NCBI RefSeq assembly: GCF_013389595.1
Contig: NZ_CP058306.1
Coordinates: 620,001-684,000, forward strand
DNA: 64,000 nucleotides
Direction: 5' to 3'
From: Flavobacterium sp. I3-2
GTDB taxonomy: Bacteria > Bacteroidota > Bacteroidia > Flavobacteriales > Flavobacteriaceae
A model generated the notes under the pieces. The model made no database searches. It was not told the DNA's origin and saw only the letters and a list, made by a program, of their open reading frames with translations. The translations under genes and the position numbers were made by a program. The first letter of the stretch is position 1. Every line of letters begins with the position of its first letter. Positions 9,801-17,300 of this stretch are shown one piece after another.

Positions 9801-10044
9801 AACTTATGTAAAATTAAGAGAAATTAGTTTTACATATACTTTCCCTAAATCATTCTTAGAAAAAACAAAACTAAAAGGCTTGTCATTAAGTATTTACGGA
9901 AGAAATCTTTACACATGGTCTGACTTCCCAATCTATGACCCAGAAACAGCAGCATTAAATGGTGCAAACATGGTTCCTGGAGTTGAAATGGGACAAATGC
10001 CATCGCCTGCAACTTATGGTTTCAATTTAAAAGTTAGTTTATAA
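6814..10044 (+). CDS. SusC/RagA-family TonB-dependent outer-membrane transporter
   Basis: A 1076-residue SusC-type beta-barrel that imports a ligand captured by its SusD partner, powered by TonB. A signal peptide (about residues 1-30) leads to a carboxypeptidase-like domain (about 40-115, GVILNENGKPLEGASVHIKG). A plug domain follows, with the SusC signature LKGAGATALYGSRAANGAIM (about 265-284), then a large barrel. The reading frame extends upstream to a TTG at 6778, but the ATG at 6814 gives a normal signal peptide and is preferred. Twelve bases separate it from the SusD gene. The substrate is not evident; no glycosidase is adjacent, only a divergent phosphoesterase. Confidence 0.95.
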   Translation: MKKNYCDLKTLIRIFSLASLVFCNSTITYANETKYHFASNVNSEKILITGVILNENGKPLEGASVHIKGTNIGSETNALGVFSLESLENDVTLVVNYLGYVEYEMFYTGQKNIVITMLPDLNDQMEEMVITALGIKREEKQLGYAQQKLGADDFTDARSNNWVDNMKGKVAGMTFTSASSGPMSSTQVVLRGNRSIDANANGALIVVDGIPINSGMVSSGESNGYLSSDSPVDFGNGMSDINPEDIESVTVLKGAGATALYGSRAANGAIMITTKSGKKAKGLGITYSSNVSVDVIQRWPDWQTQYGSGTGKAFNADGDLYYSFGASEDGPGTQSNLGFGPKFDGQYYFQYDPVTQGQGAERTLWQNYDNARKGFWKTGNTVTNSLSFEGGDDKGSMRASLTHTKNEWIMPNTGFDRTVISTKGNYQISKNIKLNSTINFSNRGSDNLPLTGYNNHSIAYFMILTNPNTNLDWYKYQLWKDNSKTEQISPFSSYLENPYVLAYEVLNSMNNNTLTGNLSLDIDFTKNLKLMVRSGINTSQETREQKRPYDLNKFAQGYYSKSMIHSEEINTDFLLTYKGNESEIFNYSLSVGGNNMVNKFQQMTSKANGLVVPGIYKFANALNTVITNTDDAYQKVNSMYALGSFSYKNQIFLDLTARNDWSSTLPAKNNSYFYPSANLSVIMSDIINMPLFIDFAKIRGSWAQVGNDSNPYLVSKYYNNSDFAASAVVDTNLFNSDLKPELTTSFEVGADMRFLHDRIGFDFSYYNTVSENQIIRVPVDYATGYTSKYINAGKVLNRGIEVTLHATPLKSPDFEWKTTFTYSKNHNEILELAAGVEGGDEQTLSSSGTVSIIGKVGGSTGDMYGYGFVRNDEGKIIYNETTGLPVRPDEVQKIGNAYADWKGGWTNNFKYKNFTLGVTIDGSFGGTLYSQSYHKMMEHGKLNGSLPGREEGFIIGDGVIQNADGSFSPNTTKVDVPGYYSEYYRRANVEANSFDATYVKLREISFTYTFPKSFLEKTKLKGLSLSIYGRNLYTWSDFPIYDPETAALNGANMVPGVEMGQMPSPATYGFNLKVSL

Positions 10045-10056
10045 AAATATAATCCA

Positions 10057-11502
10057 ATGAAAAAAATCAAAAATTCAATATTAGCCATCGTAATTGCTTC
10101 GTTAACTTTAAGCAGTTGTACAGATAATTTTGAAGAAATAAATACAGACCCAAATCGTTTAGATGCAATTAGCCCGAGTACTTTATTAAATCCAATTTTA
10201 TACGGAGTTACGAATCATAATTCTTATTCGGCATATTTTTACAGAAATGCATTTTTAATGCAAACTATTGTTCCTTTTCCTTCTGATGTTGAAGAAAGAT
10301 ATGACCGTTATCACGTAACTGAAAATATCGGAACAACGATGTGGAACAATCATTACCGTTGGTTAAAAAATATTGAAGAAATGTTAGTTGCCTCAGAACA
10401 AGCTGCCGACCCAAACTACAAAGCTGTTGCTTTAACTTTAAAAGCTTGGTGCTATGCAAACTTGGTTGACTGTTTTGGAGACATTCCATTTTCTGAAGCT
10501 TCAAAAGGTGAATTAGGAATTACCAATCCGAAATTCGACGACCAACGAGAAATTTATAAAACTATTTTTGAATATCTTGAAGAAGCAAATGCCATTTACG
10601 ATTCGAATAAAAAAAGTAATTACACTGCCGATTTATTATACGCAAACGATTTTACTAAATGGAGAAAACTGACCAATTCAATTCATTTAAGATTGTTATT
10701 ACAAGTTTCGGATGCACAACCTGCAATTTCATTTCAGAAAATCAATACCATGTTAACTGATGCAGCAACCTATCCAATATTTGAAAGCAATGCTGACAAT
10801 GCCATTTTAATAAACACCGGAATTACTCCAAACATAACACCATGGCCTCGTATACAAGATTTTAGAGGTGGAGCAAGAAAACTATCAACTTTCTTTATTG
10901 ACAATTTAGTTGCAATGGACGACCCACGTTTACCACTTTGGGCTACCAAAGCAAAAAAAGACAATGTTGAAATTGGTTATAAAGGAATTCCGAGTGGCTT
11001 TTTTGGAAACGAATCTTTAATCGATTATGCACCATCTGAGCCAAATGATGCGCAAGCAAAAACACCAATGAAAAACTTTATTATGACCTATGCAGAAATA
11101 GAGTTCATTAAAGCCGAATTAATTCAGAAAGGTTTAATCGCTGGTGATGCACAATCTGCTTACGAAAAAGGAATTATTGCTGCTATTGAAACTTGGGGAG
11201 TAAAAGTACCAACAACGTATTTCGAAAATCCTAAGAATAAATTCAATAATACATTAGAGCAAATAATTCTTCACAAATATTTTGCACTGCATTTTACTGA
11301 CAATCAACAATGGAATAATTTCAGACGAACTGGTTATCCATCAATGCCATTGGTCGAAAACATACATAACAACGGAATCATGCCTTCGCGTTATCCGTAT
11401 CCACCAAACATCAAACAACAAAACCGAAATGAATACATCAAAGCGGTTGAAAATATGGGCGGTGACGATATGAACATCAAAATTTGGTGGGACATTAATT
11501 AA
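10057..11502 (+). CDS. SusD/RagB-family surface lipoprotein
   Basis: A 481-residue lipoprotein with lipobox LSSC (Cys21), expected on the cell surface as the ligand-binding lid of the preceding SusC barrel. The mature start DNFEEINTDPNRLDAISPS is typical of the SusD-like family of about 480 residues, and helical TPR-like segments such as NYKAVALTLKAWCYANLVD (about 122-140) and the C-terminal NIKIWWDIN match it. It follows susC by 12 bases and ends at a hairpin terminator, so the two form an operon. Substrate unknown. Confidence 0.94.
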   Translation: MKKIKNSILAIVIASLTLSSCTDNFEEINTDPNRLDAISPSTLLNPILYGVTNHNSYSAYFYRNAFLMQTIVPFPSDVEERYDRYHVTENIGTTMWNNHYRWLKNIEEMLVASEQAADPNYKAVALTLKAWCYANLVDCFGDIPFSEASKGELGITNPKFDDQREIYKTIFEYLEEANAIYDSNKKSNYTADLLYANDFTKWRKLTNSIHLRLLLQVSDAQPAISFQKINTMLTDAATYPIFESNADNAILINTGITPNITPWPRIQDFRGGARKLSTFFIDNLVAMDDPRLPLWATKAKKDNVEIGYKGIPSGFFGNESLIDYAPSEPNDAQAKTPMKNFIMTYAEIEFIKAELIQKGLIAGDAQSAYEKGIIAAIETWGVKVPTTYFENPKNKFNNTLEQIILHKYFALHFTDNQQWNNFRRTGYPSMPLVENIHNNGIMPSRYPYPPNIKQQNRNEYIKAVENMGGDDMNIKIWWDIN

Positions 11503-11512
11503 TAAATTTCAG

Positions 11513-11546
11513 AATAAGTCAACTTTTTAGTTGGCTTATTTTTTTT
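11513..11546 (+). terminator. Hairpin terminator of the SusC/SusD operon
   Basis: AATAAGTCAAC and GTTGGCTTATT form an 11-bp stem with one G-T wobble and a 6-base loop, followed by a T-run. The T-run touches the -7 element of the next gene. Confidence 0.8.
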
Positions 11547-11553
11547 ATCTTTG
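11546..11553 (+). promoter_or_regulatory. -7 element of the 11569 gene
   Basis: TATCTTTG matches TAnnTTTG exactly. It overlaps a TTG that could be misread as a start codon, which is why the ATG at 11569 is chosen for the gene. Confidence 0.6.
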
Positions 11554-11568
11554 AGAAAACAACAAATC

Positions 11569-12063
11569 ATGCTTTTTACAGAAAAACAATATTTTAAACA
11601 AATTTGGTTATGGGCAATTATATTAATTACCACACCAATTTCTATTTTACCAATAGTTAATTCATCAGAAGTAAATCTTGTTTCGTTACTAATTTGTTTG
11701 GTTCCGACCCTATTAATTATTATTTTATTTCTTGTAATGAATTTAAAAACATCCATAAACCAAAAAAGCATTGATATTCAGTTTTTTCCTTTTATCAGAA
11801 AACCAAAATCCTTTTTATGGGATGATATTCAGAAAATTGAATTAAAGAAATACCAACCTTTGGTTGAATATGGTGGTTGGGGAATTCGCGGACTTGGAGA
11901 TGATAAGGCTTACAACATCAAGGGAAATATTGGATTAAAATTGTTTTTAAAAAATGGTAAAAAAGTCATGATTGGAACACAAAATCCAAAAAATTTAAAT
12001 AAAGTAATTGCTGAAATTTGTAAATCGCAAAAAATACCATTTCACAATTCGTTAACGGAATAA
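11569..12063 (+). CDS. Two-helix membrane protein of unknown function (PH-like C-terminus)
   Basis: A 164-residue protein with two hydrophobic helices in the first 70 residues (about 14-32 and 40-62). A cytoplasmic C-terminal part follows, with alternating strands such as SFLWDDIQKIELKKYQPL and GLKLFLKNGKKVMIGTQNP, a pattern resembling bacterial PH-like domains, ending in a helix. I cannot name a function. It has its own -7 element and a strong terminator, so it is probably monocistronic. The ATG at 11569 is preferred over an upstream TTG lying in the promoter. Confidence 0.65.
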   Translation: MLFTEKQYFKQIWLWAIILITTPISILPIVNSSEVNLVSLLICLVPTLLIIILFLVMNLKTSINQKSIDIQFFPFIRKPKSFLWDDIQKIELKKYQPLVEYGGWGIRGLGDDKAYNIKGNIGLKLFLKNGKKVMIGTQNPKNLNKVIAEICKSQKIPFHNSLTE

Positions 12064-12074
12064 TTCGTAATTTT

Positions 12075-12105
12075 AAGCTGTCAAATAAAACCGACAGCTT
12101 TTTTT
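12075..12105 (+). terminator. Hairpin terminator before the M3 peptidase gene
   Basis: AAGCTGTC and GACAGCTT form an 8-bp stem with a 10-base loop, followed by TTTTT. The downstream ATG begins only 12 bases after the stem. Confidence 0.8.
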
Positions 12106-12111
12106 ATTTAT

Positions 12112-14130
12112 ATGGAAAATATTTTATTACAAAAATTCGATACGGCACCTTTTTCTCAAATCAAAAATGAAGATTTTGAGCCCGCTTTTGAACAAGCGAT
12201 TAAAGATGCAAAACAAGAAGTTCAAGATATCATCAACAATTCAGAAGAAGCAACTTTTGAAAATACATTAGAAGCAATGGCATTTTCTGGAATGCAACTA
12301 GATAGAATTTCGAACATTTTCTTCAACTTAAATTCGGCAGAAACTAACGAAGAATTACAAAAAATTGCGCAAGTAGTTGCTCCGAAATTATCTGAATTTG
12401 GAAATGATATCACGTTAAATCCAGATTTATTTAAACGTGTAAAATCCGTTTATGATAAAAAAGAAACATTTAATTTAACAGCAGAACAATTGATGTTGTT
12501 AGAAAAATCGTACAAAGGTTTTGTAAGAAACGGTGCGCTTTTATCAGAATCTGAAAAAGAGCAGCTTCGAACTATTGATGCCGAATTAGCGTTGTTATCA
12601 TTAAAATTCGGTGAAAATGTTTTAGCAGAAACAAACGCATACCAATTACATATCACCAACGAAAATGATTTAGATGGTTTGCCGGAAGACACTAAAATCA
12701 TGGCAAAACAATTGGCAGAATCTGAAAATAAAGAAGGTTGGATTTTCACTTTAGATTTCCCGAGTTATTTACCATTTGTAACTTATGCTAAAAATCGTGA
12801 ATTACGTAAAGAAATTTCGATTGCAGCAGGAAAAAAAGCGTTTCAAGATAATGAGTTCAATAACGAAGCAAACGTTTTACGCATCGTAAATTTACGTCAG
12901 CAACGTGCAAATTTATTAGGATATAAAACACATGCCGATTTTGTTTTGGAAGAACGCATGGCTCAAAATCCTACAAAAGTTTTAGATTTCTTAAACGATT
13001 TATTAGTCAAAGCAAAACCTGCTGCAACTAATGAATTTGAAGAATTAACTGCTTTTGCTAAAAACTTAGATAACATTGAGCAATTAGAAAAATGGGATGG
13101 CGCTTATTATTCTGAAAAATTGAAACAAGAAAAATTCAATTTAGATGATGAAATACTAAAACCTTATTTCAAATTAGAAAATGTTTTAAACGGAGCTTTT
13201 GAAGTTGCAAATAAATTATTCGGAATACGTTTTGAAAAAGTTTCTAACATTGATGTATATCACGAAGATGTAGAAACTTACGAAGTAAAAGACGAGAACA
13301 ACAATTTAGTTGCTTTGTTCTATGCCGATTTCTTCCCACGTAAAGGAAAAAGAAACGGCGCTTGGATGACTTCGTTTAAACCGCAATTTATCAAAGACAG
13401 AATCAACGAACGTCCGCATGTTTCTATTGTTTGTAATTTCACGAAACCAACACCAACCAAACCATCGTTATTAACTTTTAACGAAGTTACTACGTTGTTC
13501 CATGAATTTGGTCATGCGTTACACGGCATGTTGGCAAACACCGTTTATCCAAGCTTATCCGGAACTTCTGTATATTGGGATTTTGTAGAATTACCATCGC
13601 AAGTAATGGAAAATTGGTGTTATGAAAAAGAAGCTTTAGAATTGTTTGCAAAACATTACGAAACAGGTGAAACCATTCCGATGGAATTGATTGAAAAAAT
13701 CAAAGAAAGTGCGAGTTTCTTAGAAGGAATGGCAACCGTTCGTCAATTGAGTTTTGGATTGTTAGATATGGGCTGGCATGCTCAAAACCCTAAAAACATC
13801 ACGAGCTTAAAAGCATTTGAAAACGAACAATTCGAAAGTACCAAGTTATATCCAGATGTTAAAGAAAATGCAATGAGCACAGCTTTCTCACACATTTTTG
13901 CGGGCGGATATTCATCGGGATATTACAGCTACAAATGGGCCGAAGTTTTAGATGCCGATGCGTTTGATTATTTTAAACAAAATGGCATTTTCAACAGAGA
14001 AATTGCAACTAAGTTTAAAGACAACGTACTTTCTCAAGGTGGCACACAACCTCCAATGGAATTATACAAAAAATTCAGAGGACAAGAACCAAAACCTGAA
14101 GCACTTTTAAAACGTGCGGGATTGATATAA
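12112..14130 (+). CDS. dcp: M3-family metallopeptidase (peptidyl-dipeptidase Dcp type)
   Basis: A 672-residue M3 zinc peptidase that removes dipeptides from, or degrades, short oligopeptides, probably in the cytoplasm because no signal peptide is present. The zinc motif HEFGHALH is at about residues 464-471, with the third ligand Glu in the segment WDFVELPSQVMENWCYE about 25 residues later. The C-terminal IFAGGYSSGYYSYKWAEVLD block is also characteristic. Length and motifs match the Dcp/oligopeptidase A group; Dcp is favoured but OpdA-type activity is possible. Confidence 0.92.
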   Translation: MENILLQKFDTAPFSQIKNEDFEPAFEQAIKDAKQEVQDIINNSEEATFENTLEAMAFSGMQLDRISNIFFNLNSAETNEELQKIAQVVAPKLSEFGNDITLNPDLFKRVKSVYDKKETFNLTAEQLMLLEKSYKGFVRNGALLSESEKEQLRTIDAELALLSLKFGENVLAETNAYQLHITNENDLDGLPEDTKIMAKQLAESENKEGWIFTLDFPSYLPFVTYAKNRELRKEISIAAGKKAFQDNEFNNEANVLRIVNLRQQRANLLGYKTHADFVLEERMAQNPTKVLDFLNDLLVKAKPAATNEFEELTAFAKNLDNIEQLEKWDGAYYSEKLKQEKFNLDDEILKPYFKLENVLNGAFEVANKLFGIRFEKVSNIDVYHEDVETYEVKDENNNLVALFYADFFPRKGKRNGAWMTSFKPQFIKDRINERPHVSIVCNFTKPTPTKPSLLTFNEVTTLFHEFGHALHGMLANTVYPSLSGTSVYWDFVELPSQVMENWCYEKEALELFAKHYETGETIPMELIEKIKESASFLEGMATVRQLSFGLLDMGWHAQNPKNITSLKAFENEQFESTKLYPDVKENAMSTAFSHIFAGGYSSGYYSYKWAEVLDADAFDYFKQNGIFNREIATKFKDNVLSQGGTQPPMELYKKFRGQEPKPEALLKRAGLI

Positions 14131-14138
14131 AAACAGAA

Positions 14139-14172
14139 AACGAGTTAACCTAAAAAATTAGCTCGTTTTTTT
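14139..14172 (+). terminator. Hairpin terminator after the M3 peptidase gene
   Basis: AACGAGTTAA pairs with TTAGCTCGTT (one wobble) around a 9-base loop, followed by a T-run. Confidence 0.78.
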
Positions 14173-14199
14173 ATATATTTAAAAAACCAAATTAACATA

Positions 14200-15336
14200 A
14201 TGAAAAAATTCACTTTACTATTTCTATTAACATTTCAATTCGCATGGTCTCATGAAGACCAATTCTTTGCAATTGAAAAAAGCAATATTCACATTACTTT
14301 AAAATTAGATAATGAAAATGAAGAACTAGTTAATTTGTATTCAAATTATGCTGAATATCTTAATAATTATATTTTACGAAATTTTGCATCTGAAAAAGTG
14401 TATATTCGAATGGATTACGATTATATTGTTAATAAATCAAATAATTATATTGTAGGAACTTATACTGATTTCAAAAACATTTTACCTTGTAATTTTAGAT
14501 TATTTTGGAATTCAAAAACGAGATCTGAGAATTGGTATTATCCAATGGATTTCATAAACAATAATAAGGGGAGTACATTAGTAATTAATCAATCTCAATT
14601 TGATGTCGATAAAATCGCAAAAGCAATTACCTATTTAGTTGAATTAAAACCTCAACGTATTTGTGTATTTACAGAAAATCAAATAAAACAAAATTTATGT
14701 TTTAATGGAATTTCTTCTGCAAGTACAGAAGTTTTCACCAATTATGCTTCCTATTATTTAATTAAAGATTTAAATGTAATTGAAACTAAAAACCTAACTA
14801 TCTCAATTAAAAATGGCAAACATAATATTGAAAACGAAGAAATTGAACCAATTTATAACATAAAAAATTTAGATTCAGGTTATTCATTAATATTCATAAA
14901 CAGAGAAGAATTCTATTTCAAAAATAAAAAAAATTCCTTCGATTCAACTTTATACAAATTAAACAAGCCAACTGAATATTTTGGAAGAATACAAGTTTCT
15001 ATAAATAATGAGATTTTAAAAATTGAGAATCTAGAAAATAAATACATTGTACTTGGTTCAGATGAAGACCCAATTACTAGTACAATAGAATTTCAAATTG
15101 AAAAAAACAAACTAAAAAAGATTTCGGAAAAAATAATAAAAAGCAAAACAGAATCGTTTAAAAATAAAACTAACAAAACGAATTATGAAAAAATCTTTAG
15201 AAATCATCGTCAAGTTTTCGGATGTATTAATGCTTCCGTTGATACTTTTTTATTGGATAAACAGTTCGGAATTTTGGAATCCGGTTGCGATTGGATTGCT
15301 TATATTAGCATTAGTACAAAATGTAATTCGCAATAA
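14200..15336 (+). CDS. Secreted protein of unknown function
   Basis: A 378-residue open frame with a signal peptide (about residues 1-17, ending AWSH). The mature part is rich in Asn, Ile, Lys and Tyr, with no cysteine cluster or motif that I recognise. The region NYYILRNFASEKVYIRMDYD-like at about 45-70 and the later beta-rich half suggest an all-soluble periplasmic or surface protein. The last 50 residues overlap a different membrane-protein frame starting at 15185 by 152 bases, and they look less protein-like. The true end may therefore be earlier, lost by a frameshift near 15150-15190. Function unknown. Confidence 0.6.
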   Translation: MKKFTLLFLLTFQFAWSHEDQFFAIEKSNIHITLKLDNENEELVNLYSNYAEYLNNYILRNFASEKVYIRMDYDYIVNKSNNYIVGTYTDFKNILPCNFRLFWNSKTRSENWYYPMDFINNNKGSTLVINQSQFDVDKIAKAITYLVELKPQRICVFTENQIKQNLCFNGISSASTEVFTNYASYYLIKDLNVIETKNLTISIKNGKHNIENEEIEPIYNIKNLDSGYSLIFINREEFYFKNKKNSFDSTLYKLNKPTEYFGRIQVSINNEILKIENLENKYIVLGSDEDPITSTIEFQIEKNKLKKISEKIIKSKTESFKNKTNKTNYEKIFRNHRQVFGCINASVDTFLLDKQFGILESGCDWIAYISISTKCNSQ

Positions 15337-15571
15337 AATACTAGGAATTATATTAGCGACGTTGTTTTCATTTTCATCGATGTTTTTATTTTTCGCTCTT
15401 ATTTCTGAGCTTAACGATTTTGAAACTTTCGATAAAGATGCAACAACAATGGCAGCAGTTATGGGAATCTATTTGATAATCATTTCAATTTGTAGCGGAT
15501 TGATGTATTATAAATATTTGAAATCTCACTTTATATTACACAAGTCTTATTCAATACTTTTTTTAATTTAA
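15185..15571 (+). CDS. Small four-helix membrane protein of unknown function
   Basis: A 128-residue protein with four hydrophobic segments (about residues 13-25, 32-48, 53-72 and 88-108), a short acidic loop NDFETFDKD between helices three and four, and no recognised motif. It starts at an ATG within the end of the previous secreted-protein frame, overlapping it by 152 bases in another frame, and ends before a strong terminator. The hydrophobic pattern makes this the more believable coding frame in the overlap. Translational coupling to the upstream gene is possible. Confidence 0.6.
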   Translation: MKKSLEIIVKFSDVLMLPLILFYWINSSEFWNPVAIGLLILALVQNVIRNKILGIILATLFSFSSMFLFFALISELNDFETFDKDATTMAAVMGIYLIIISICSGLMYYKYLKSHFILHKSYSILFLI

Positions 15572-15599
15572 AGCTAAATCAATTTATAACTATTTTTAA

Positions 15600-15639
15600 A
15601 AAACACCTCAAAAGCTTTGATACTTTTTGGGGTGTTTTG
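15600..15639 (+). terminator. Hairpin terminator after the 15185 gene
   Basis: AAAACACCTCAAAAG pairs imperfectly with CTTTTTGGGGTGTTTT around an 8-base loop, with a short T-run at the end of the stem. Confidence 0.7.
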
Positions 15640-15710
15640 TTACGAGATTGTAATAGCAATAAAAATTTCAATTGGAGTACTAAGACAATCTTTATATTTT
15701 ATTAAAACTA

Positions 15711-15741
15711 AAAAACTGCATTCGATATCGAATGCAGCTTT
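15711..15741 (-). terminator. Palindromic terminator after small secreted gene copy A
   Basis: A 22-base palindrome centred on GATATC (15716-15737; half-site CTGCATTCGAT) is followed on the minus strand by a T-run. The other three copies of the gene end with a similar GATATC or GAAATC hairpin. Confidence 0.75.
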
Positions 15742-15771
15742 AAAAAAAACACTTATGAAAATTATAGAATA

Positions 15772-16326
15772 TTATAAAGGAAGTAAAGTATATGTAATTT
15801 CAGTTGTGATTGTTTTTCCGTATTGGTCTAAGAAAGCCGATGTATTTGCAGCTGGAATTGCATAAACCAAACTATAAACATCCGCTTTTGTAGCTTTAGG
15901 CGAAGCAACAATTTCTTCTGCTGCTGCATGTTTCAGGCTGTTGTCGGTTCTGTTAGAAATTGCAGCTTCGTCATTTCCGCTTGTTTTAGCAACAATCAAA
16001 TCGATATTATTTGTACTTACTGAAGTGTTATCAGCAGTTCCGTTAAATTGAGCTGAAGAAACTTTTGCAGTAACTGCATATTTTCTTGAAGAAAAAATAG
16101 TCATTGTAATTGGAGTTGACTCACTTCCGCTTGCAAATTTTGCTTCGCTATCTAACAATATTGTTGCATTGTCGTTGCTTAAGTTTAAGCTGTAAAATTC
16201 ACCAACATTTACTGATAATTTATTTGTTTTTATTTTGTTGTCATTTTGTGCATTTGCACCGAATCCAAACATTAAAGCGATTGCTAAAATTGATACTGAT
16301 TTGAAGATGTTTCTTGTAGTTTCCAT
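15772..16326 (-). CDS. Small secreted protein, copy A of a four-member family
   Basis: A 184-residue protein with a clear signal peptide: METTRNIFKS start, then the hydrophobic ILAIALMFGFGANAQ ending near residue 27. The mature ~157 residues contain no cysteine and are beta-rich (LSVNVGEFYSLNL, PITMTIFSSRKYAVTAKV), ending TTEITYTLLPL. I do not recognise a family; a beta-sandwich surface or periplasmic subunit is plausible. The protein is identical to copy B (16544-17098) as translated, nearly identical to copy D (43007-43561) and slightly different from copy C (42229-42780). It has its own 129-base leader and terminator, so each copy appears to be a separate transcription unit. Confidence 0.8.
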   Translation of the reverse strand: METTRNIFKSVSILAIALMFGFGANAQNDNKIKTNKLSVNVGEFYSLNLSNDNATILLDSEAKFASGSESTPITMTIFSSRKYAVTAKVSSAQFNGTADNTSVSTNNIDLIVAKTSGNDEAAISNRTDNSLKHAAAEEIVASPKATKADVYSLVYAIPAANTSAFLDQYGKTITTEITYTLLPL

Positions 16327-16455
16327 TTTTGTAGTTTTTTAAAAAGTTATTTTGTTATATTTTTTTGTTTCATTTTGATATGACAAAGTAACAACGGAAT
16401 TCAACTTAGCTTTGTAGTAAGGATTGTCTATCAATTGTAGAAATTGAACTACAAT
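16327..16455 (-). repeat. Conserved 129-base leader of copy A
   Basis: This upstream region recurs at exactly 129 bases before all four copies (17099-17227, 42100-42228, 42878-43006). It begins with the inverted repeat ATTGTAG-N8-CTACAAT (16434-16455). About 20 bases later comes a further CTACAA hexamer, then TTACTTTG, one mismatch from TAnnTTTG, and an A-rich untranslated stretch. It probably carries promoter and regulator site. Confidence 0.75.
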
Positions 16456-16480
16456 GTTTTTTTATTATTTTATTAAAACC

Positions 16481-16516
16481 AAAAAAGCTGAATCCGATAT
16501 CGAACCCAGCCTTTTC
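16481..16516 (-). terminator. Terminator after small secreted gene copy B
   Basis: On the minus strand GCTGGGTTCGAT pairs with ATCGGATTCAGC (all pairs formed with G-U wobbles), followed by TTTTTT. It lies between copies B and A. Confidence 0.75.
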
Positions 16517-16543
16517 CAAAAACACATGATAATTTTTTTAATA

Positions 16544-17098
16544 TTATAGAGGTAATAAAGTATATGTAATTTCAGTTGTGATTGTTTTTCCGTATTGATC
16601 CAAGAAAGCCGAAGTATTTGCAGCTGGAATTGCATAAACCAAACTATAAACATCCGCTTTTGTAGCTTTAGGAGAAGCGACAATTTCTTCTGCTGCTGCA
16701 TGTTTCAGGCTGTTGTCGGTTCTGTTAGAAATTGCAGCTTCGTCATTTCCGCTTGTTTTAGCAACAATCAAATCGATATTATTTGTACTTACTGAAGTGT
16801 TATCAGCAGTTCCGTTAAATTGAGCTGAAGAAACTTTTGCAGTAACTGCATATTTTCTTGAAGAAAAAATAGTCATTGTAATTGGAGTTGACTCACTTCC
16901 GCTTGCAAATTTTGCTTCGCTATCTAACAATATTGTTGCATTGTCGTTGCTTAAGTTTAAGCTGTAAAATTCACCAACATTTACTGATAATTTATTTGTT
17001 TTTATTTTGTTGTCATTTTGTGCATTTGCACCGAATCCAAACATTAAAGCGATTGCTAAAATTGATACTGATTTGAAGATGTTTCTTGTAGTTTCCAT
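16544..17098 (-). CDS. Small secreted protein, copy B of a four-member family
   Basis: A 184-residue secreted protein with the same translation as copy A, 772 bases upstream in the same orientation. The DNA differs from copy A at a few positions, concentrated in the last ~150 coding bases (for example 16595-16614 against 15823-15842). In that stretch B resembles copy D rather than A. A signal peptide ends at about residue 27; the mature protein is cysteine-free and beta-rich. Role unknown. It is transcribed divergently from the WG-like gene at 17301, with a 129-base leader and 73 further bases between them. Confidence 0.8.
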   Translation of the reverse strand: METTRNIFKSVSILAIALMFGFGANAQNDNKIKTNKLSVNVGEFYSLNLSNDNATILLDSEAKFASGSESTPITMTIFSSRKYAVTAKVSSAQFNGTADNTSVSTNNIDLIVAKTSGNDEAAISNRTDNSLKHAAAEEIVASPKATKADVYSLVYAIPAANTSAFLDQYGKTITTEITYTLLPL

Positions 17099-17227
17099 TT
17101 TTGTAGTTTTTTAAAAAGTTATTTTGTTATATTTTTTTGTTTCATTTTGATATGACAAAGTAACAACGGAATTCAACTTAGCTTTGTAGTAAGGATTGTC
17201 TATCAATTGTAGAAATTGAACTACAAT
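17099..17227 (-). repeat. Conserved 129-base leader of copy B
   Basis: It matches the copy A leader over its whole length as far as I can see, including the inverted repeat ATTGTAG-N8-CTACAAT at 17206-17227. Its distal end abuts the divergent intergenic region shared with the right arm. Confidence 0.75.
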
Positions 17228-17300
17228 GTTTTTTTTGTTTTAATGCGAAAAGCTTTAGTTTTACGGCTTTAATAATCAATCCAAATACAGAATTACTTTT

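Noticed and set aside
15617..15865. 82-codon plus-strand frame after the terminator at 15600
   Set aside because: It runs through the copy A terminator and into the antisense of copy A; no protein-like pattern.
16110..17076. Open frames on the opposite strand of the small secreted genes (also at 43029-43223 and 43310-43510)
   Set aside because: They repeat only because the underlying genes repeat; their sequences are His/Leu/Cys-rich in a way typical of antisense shadows and have no initiation context.
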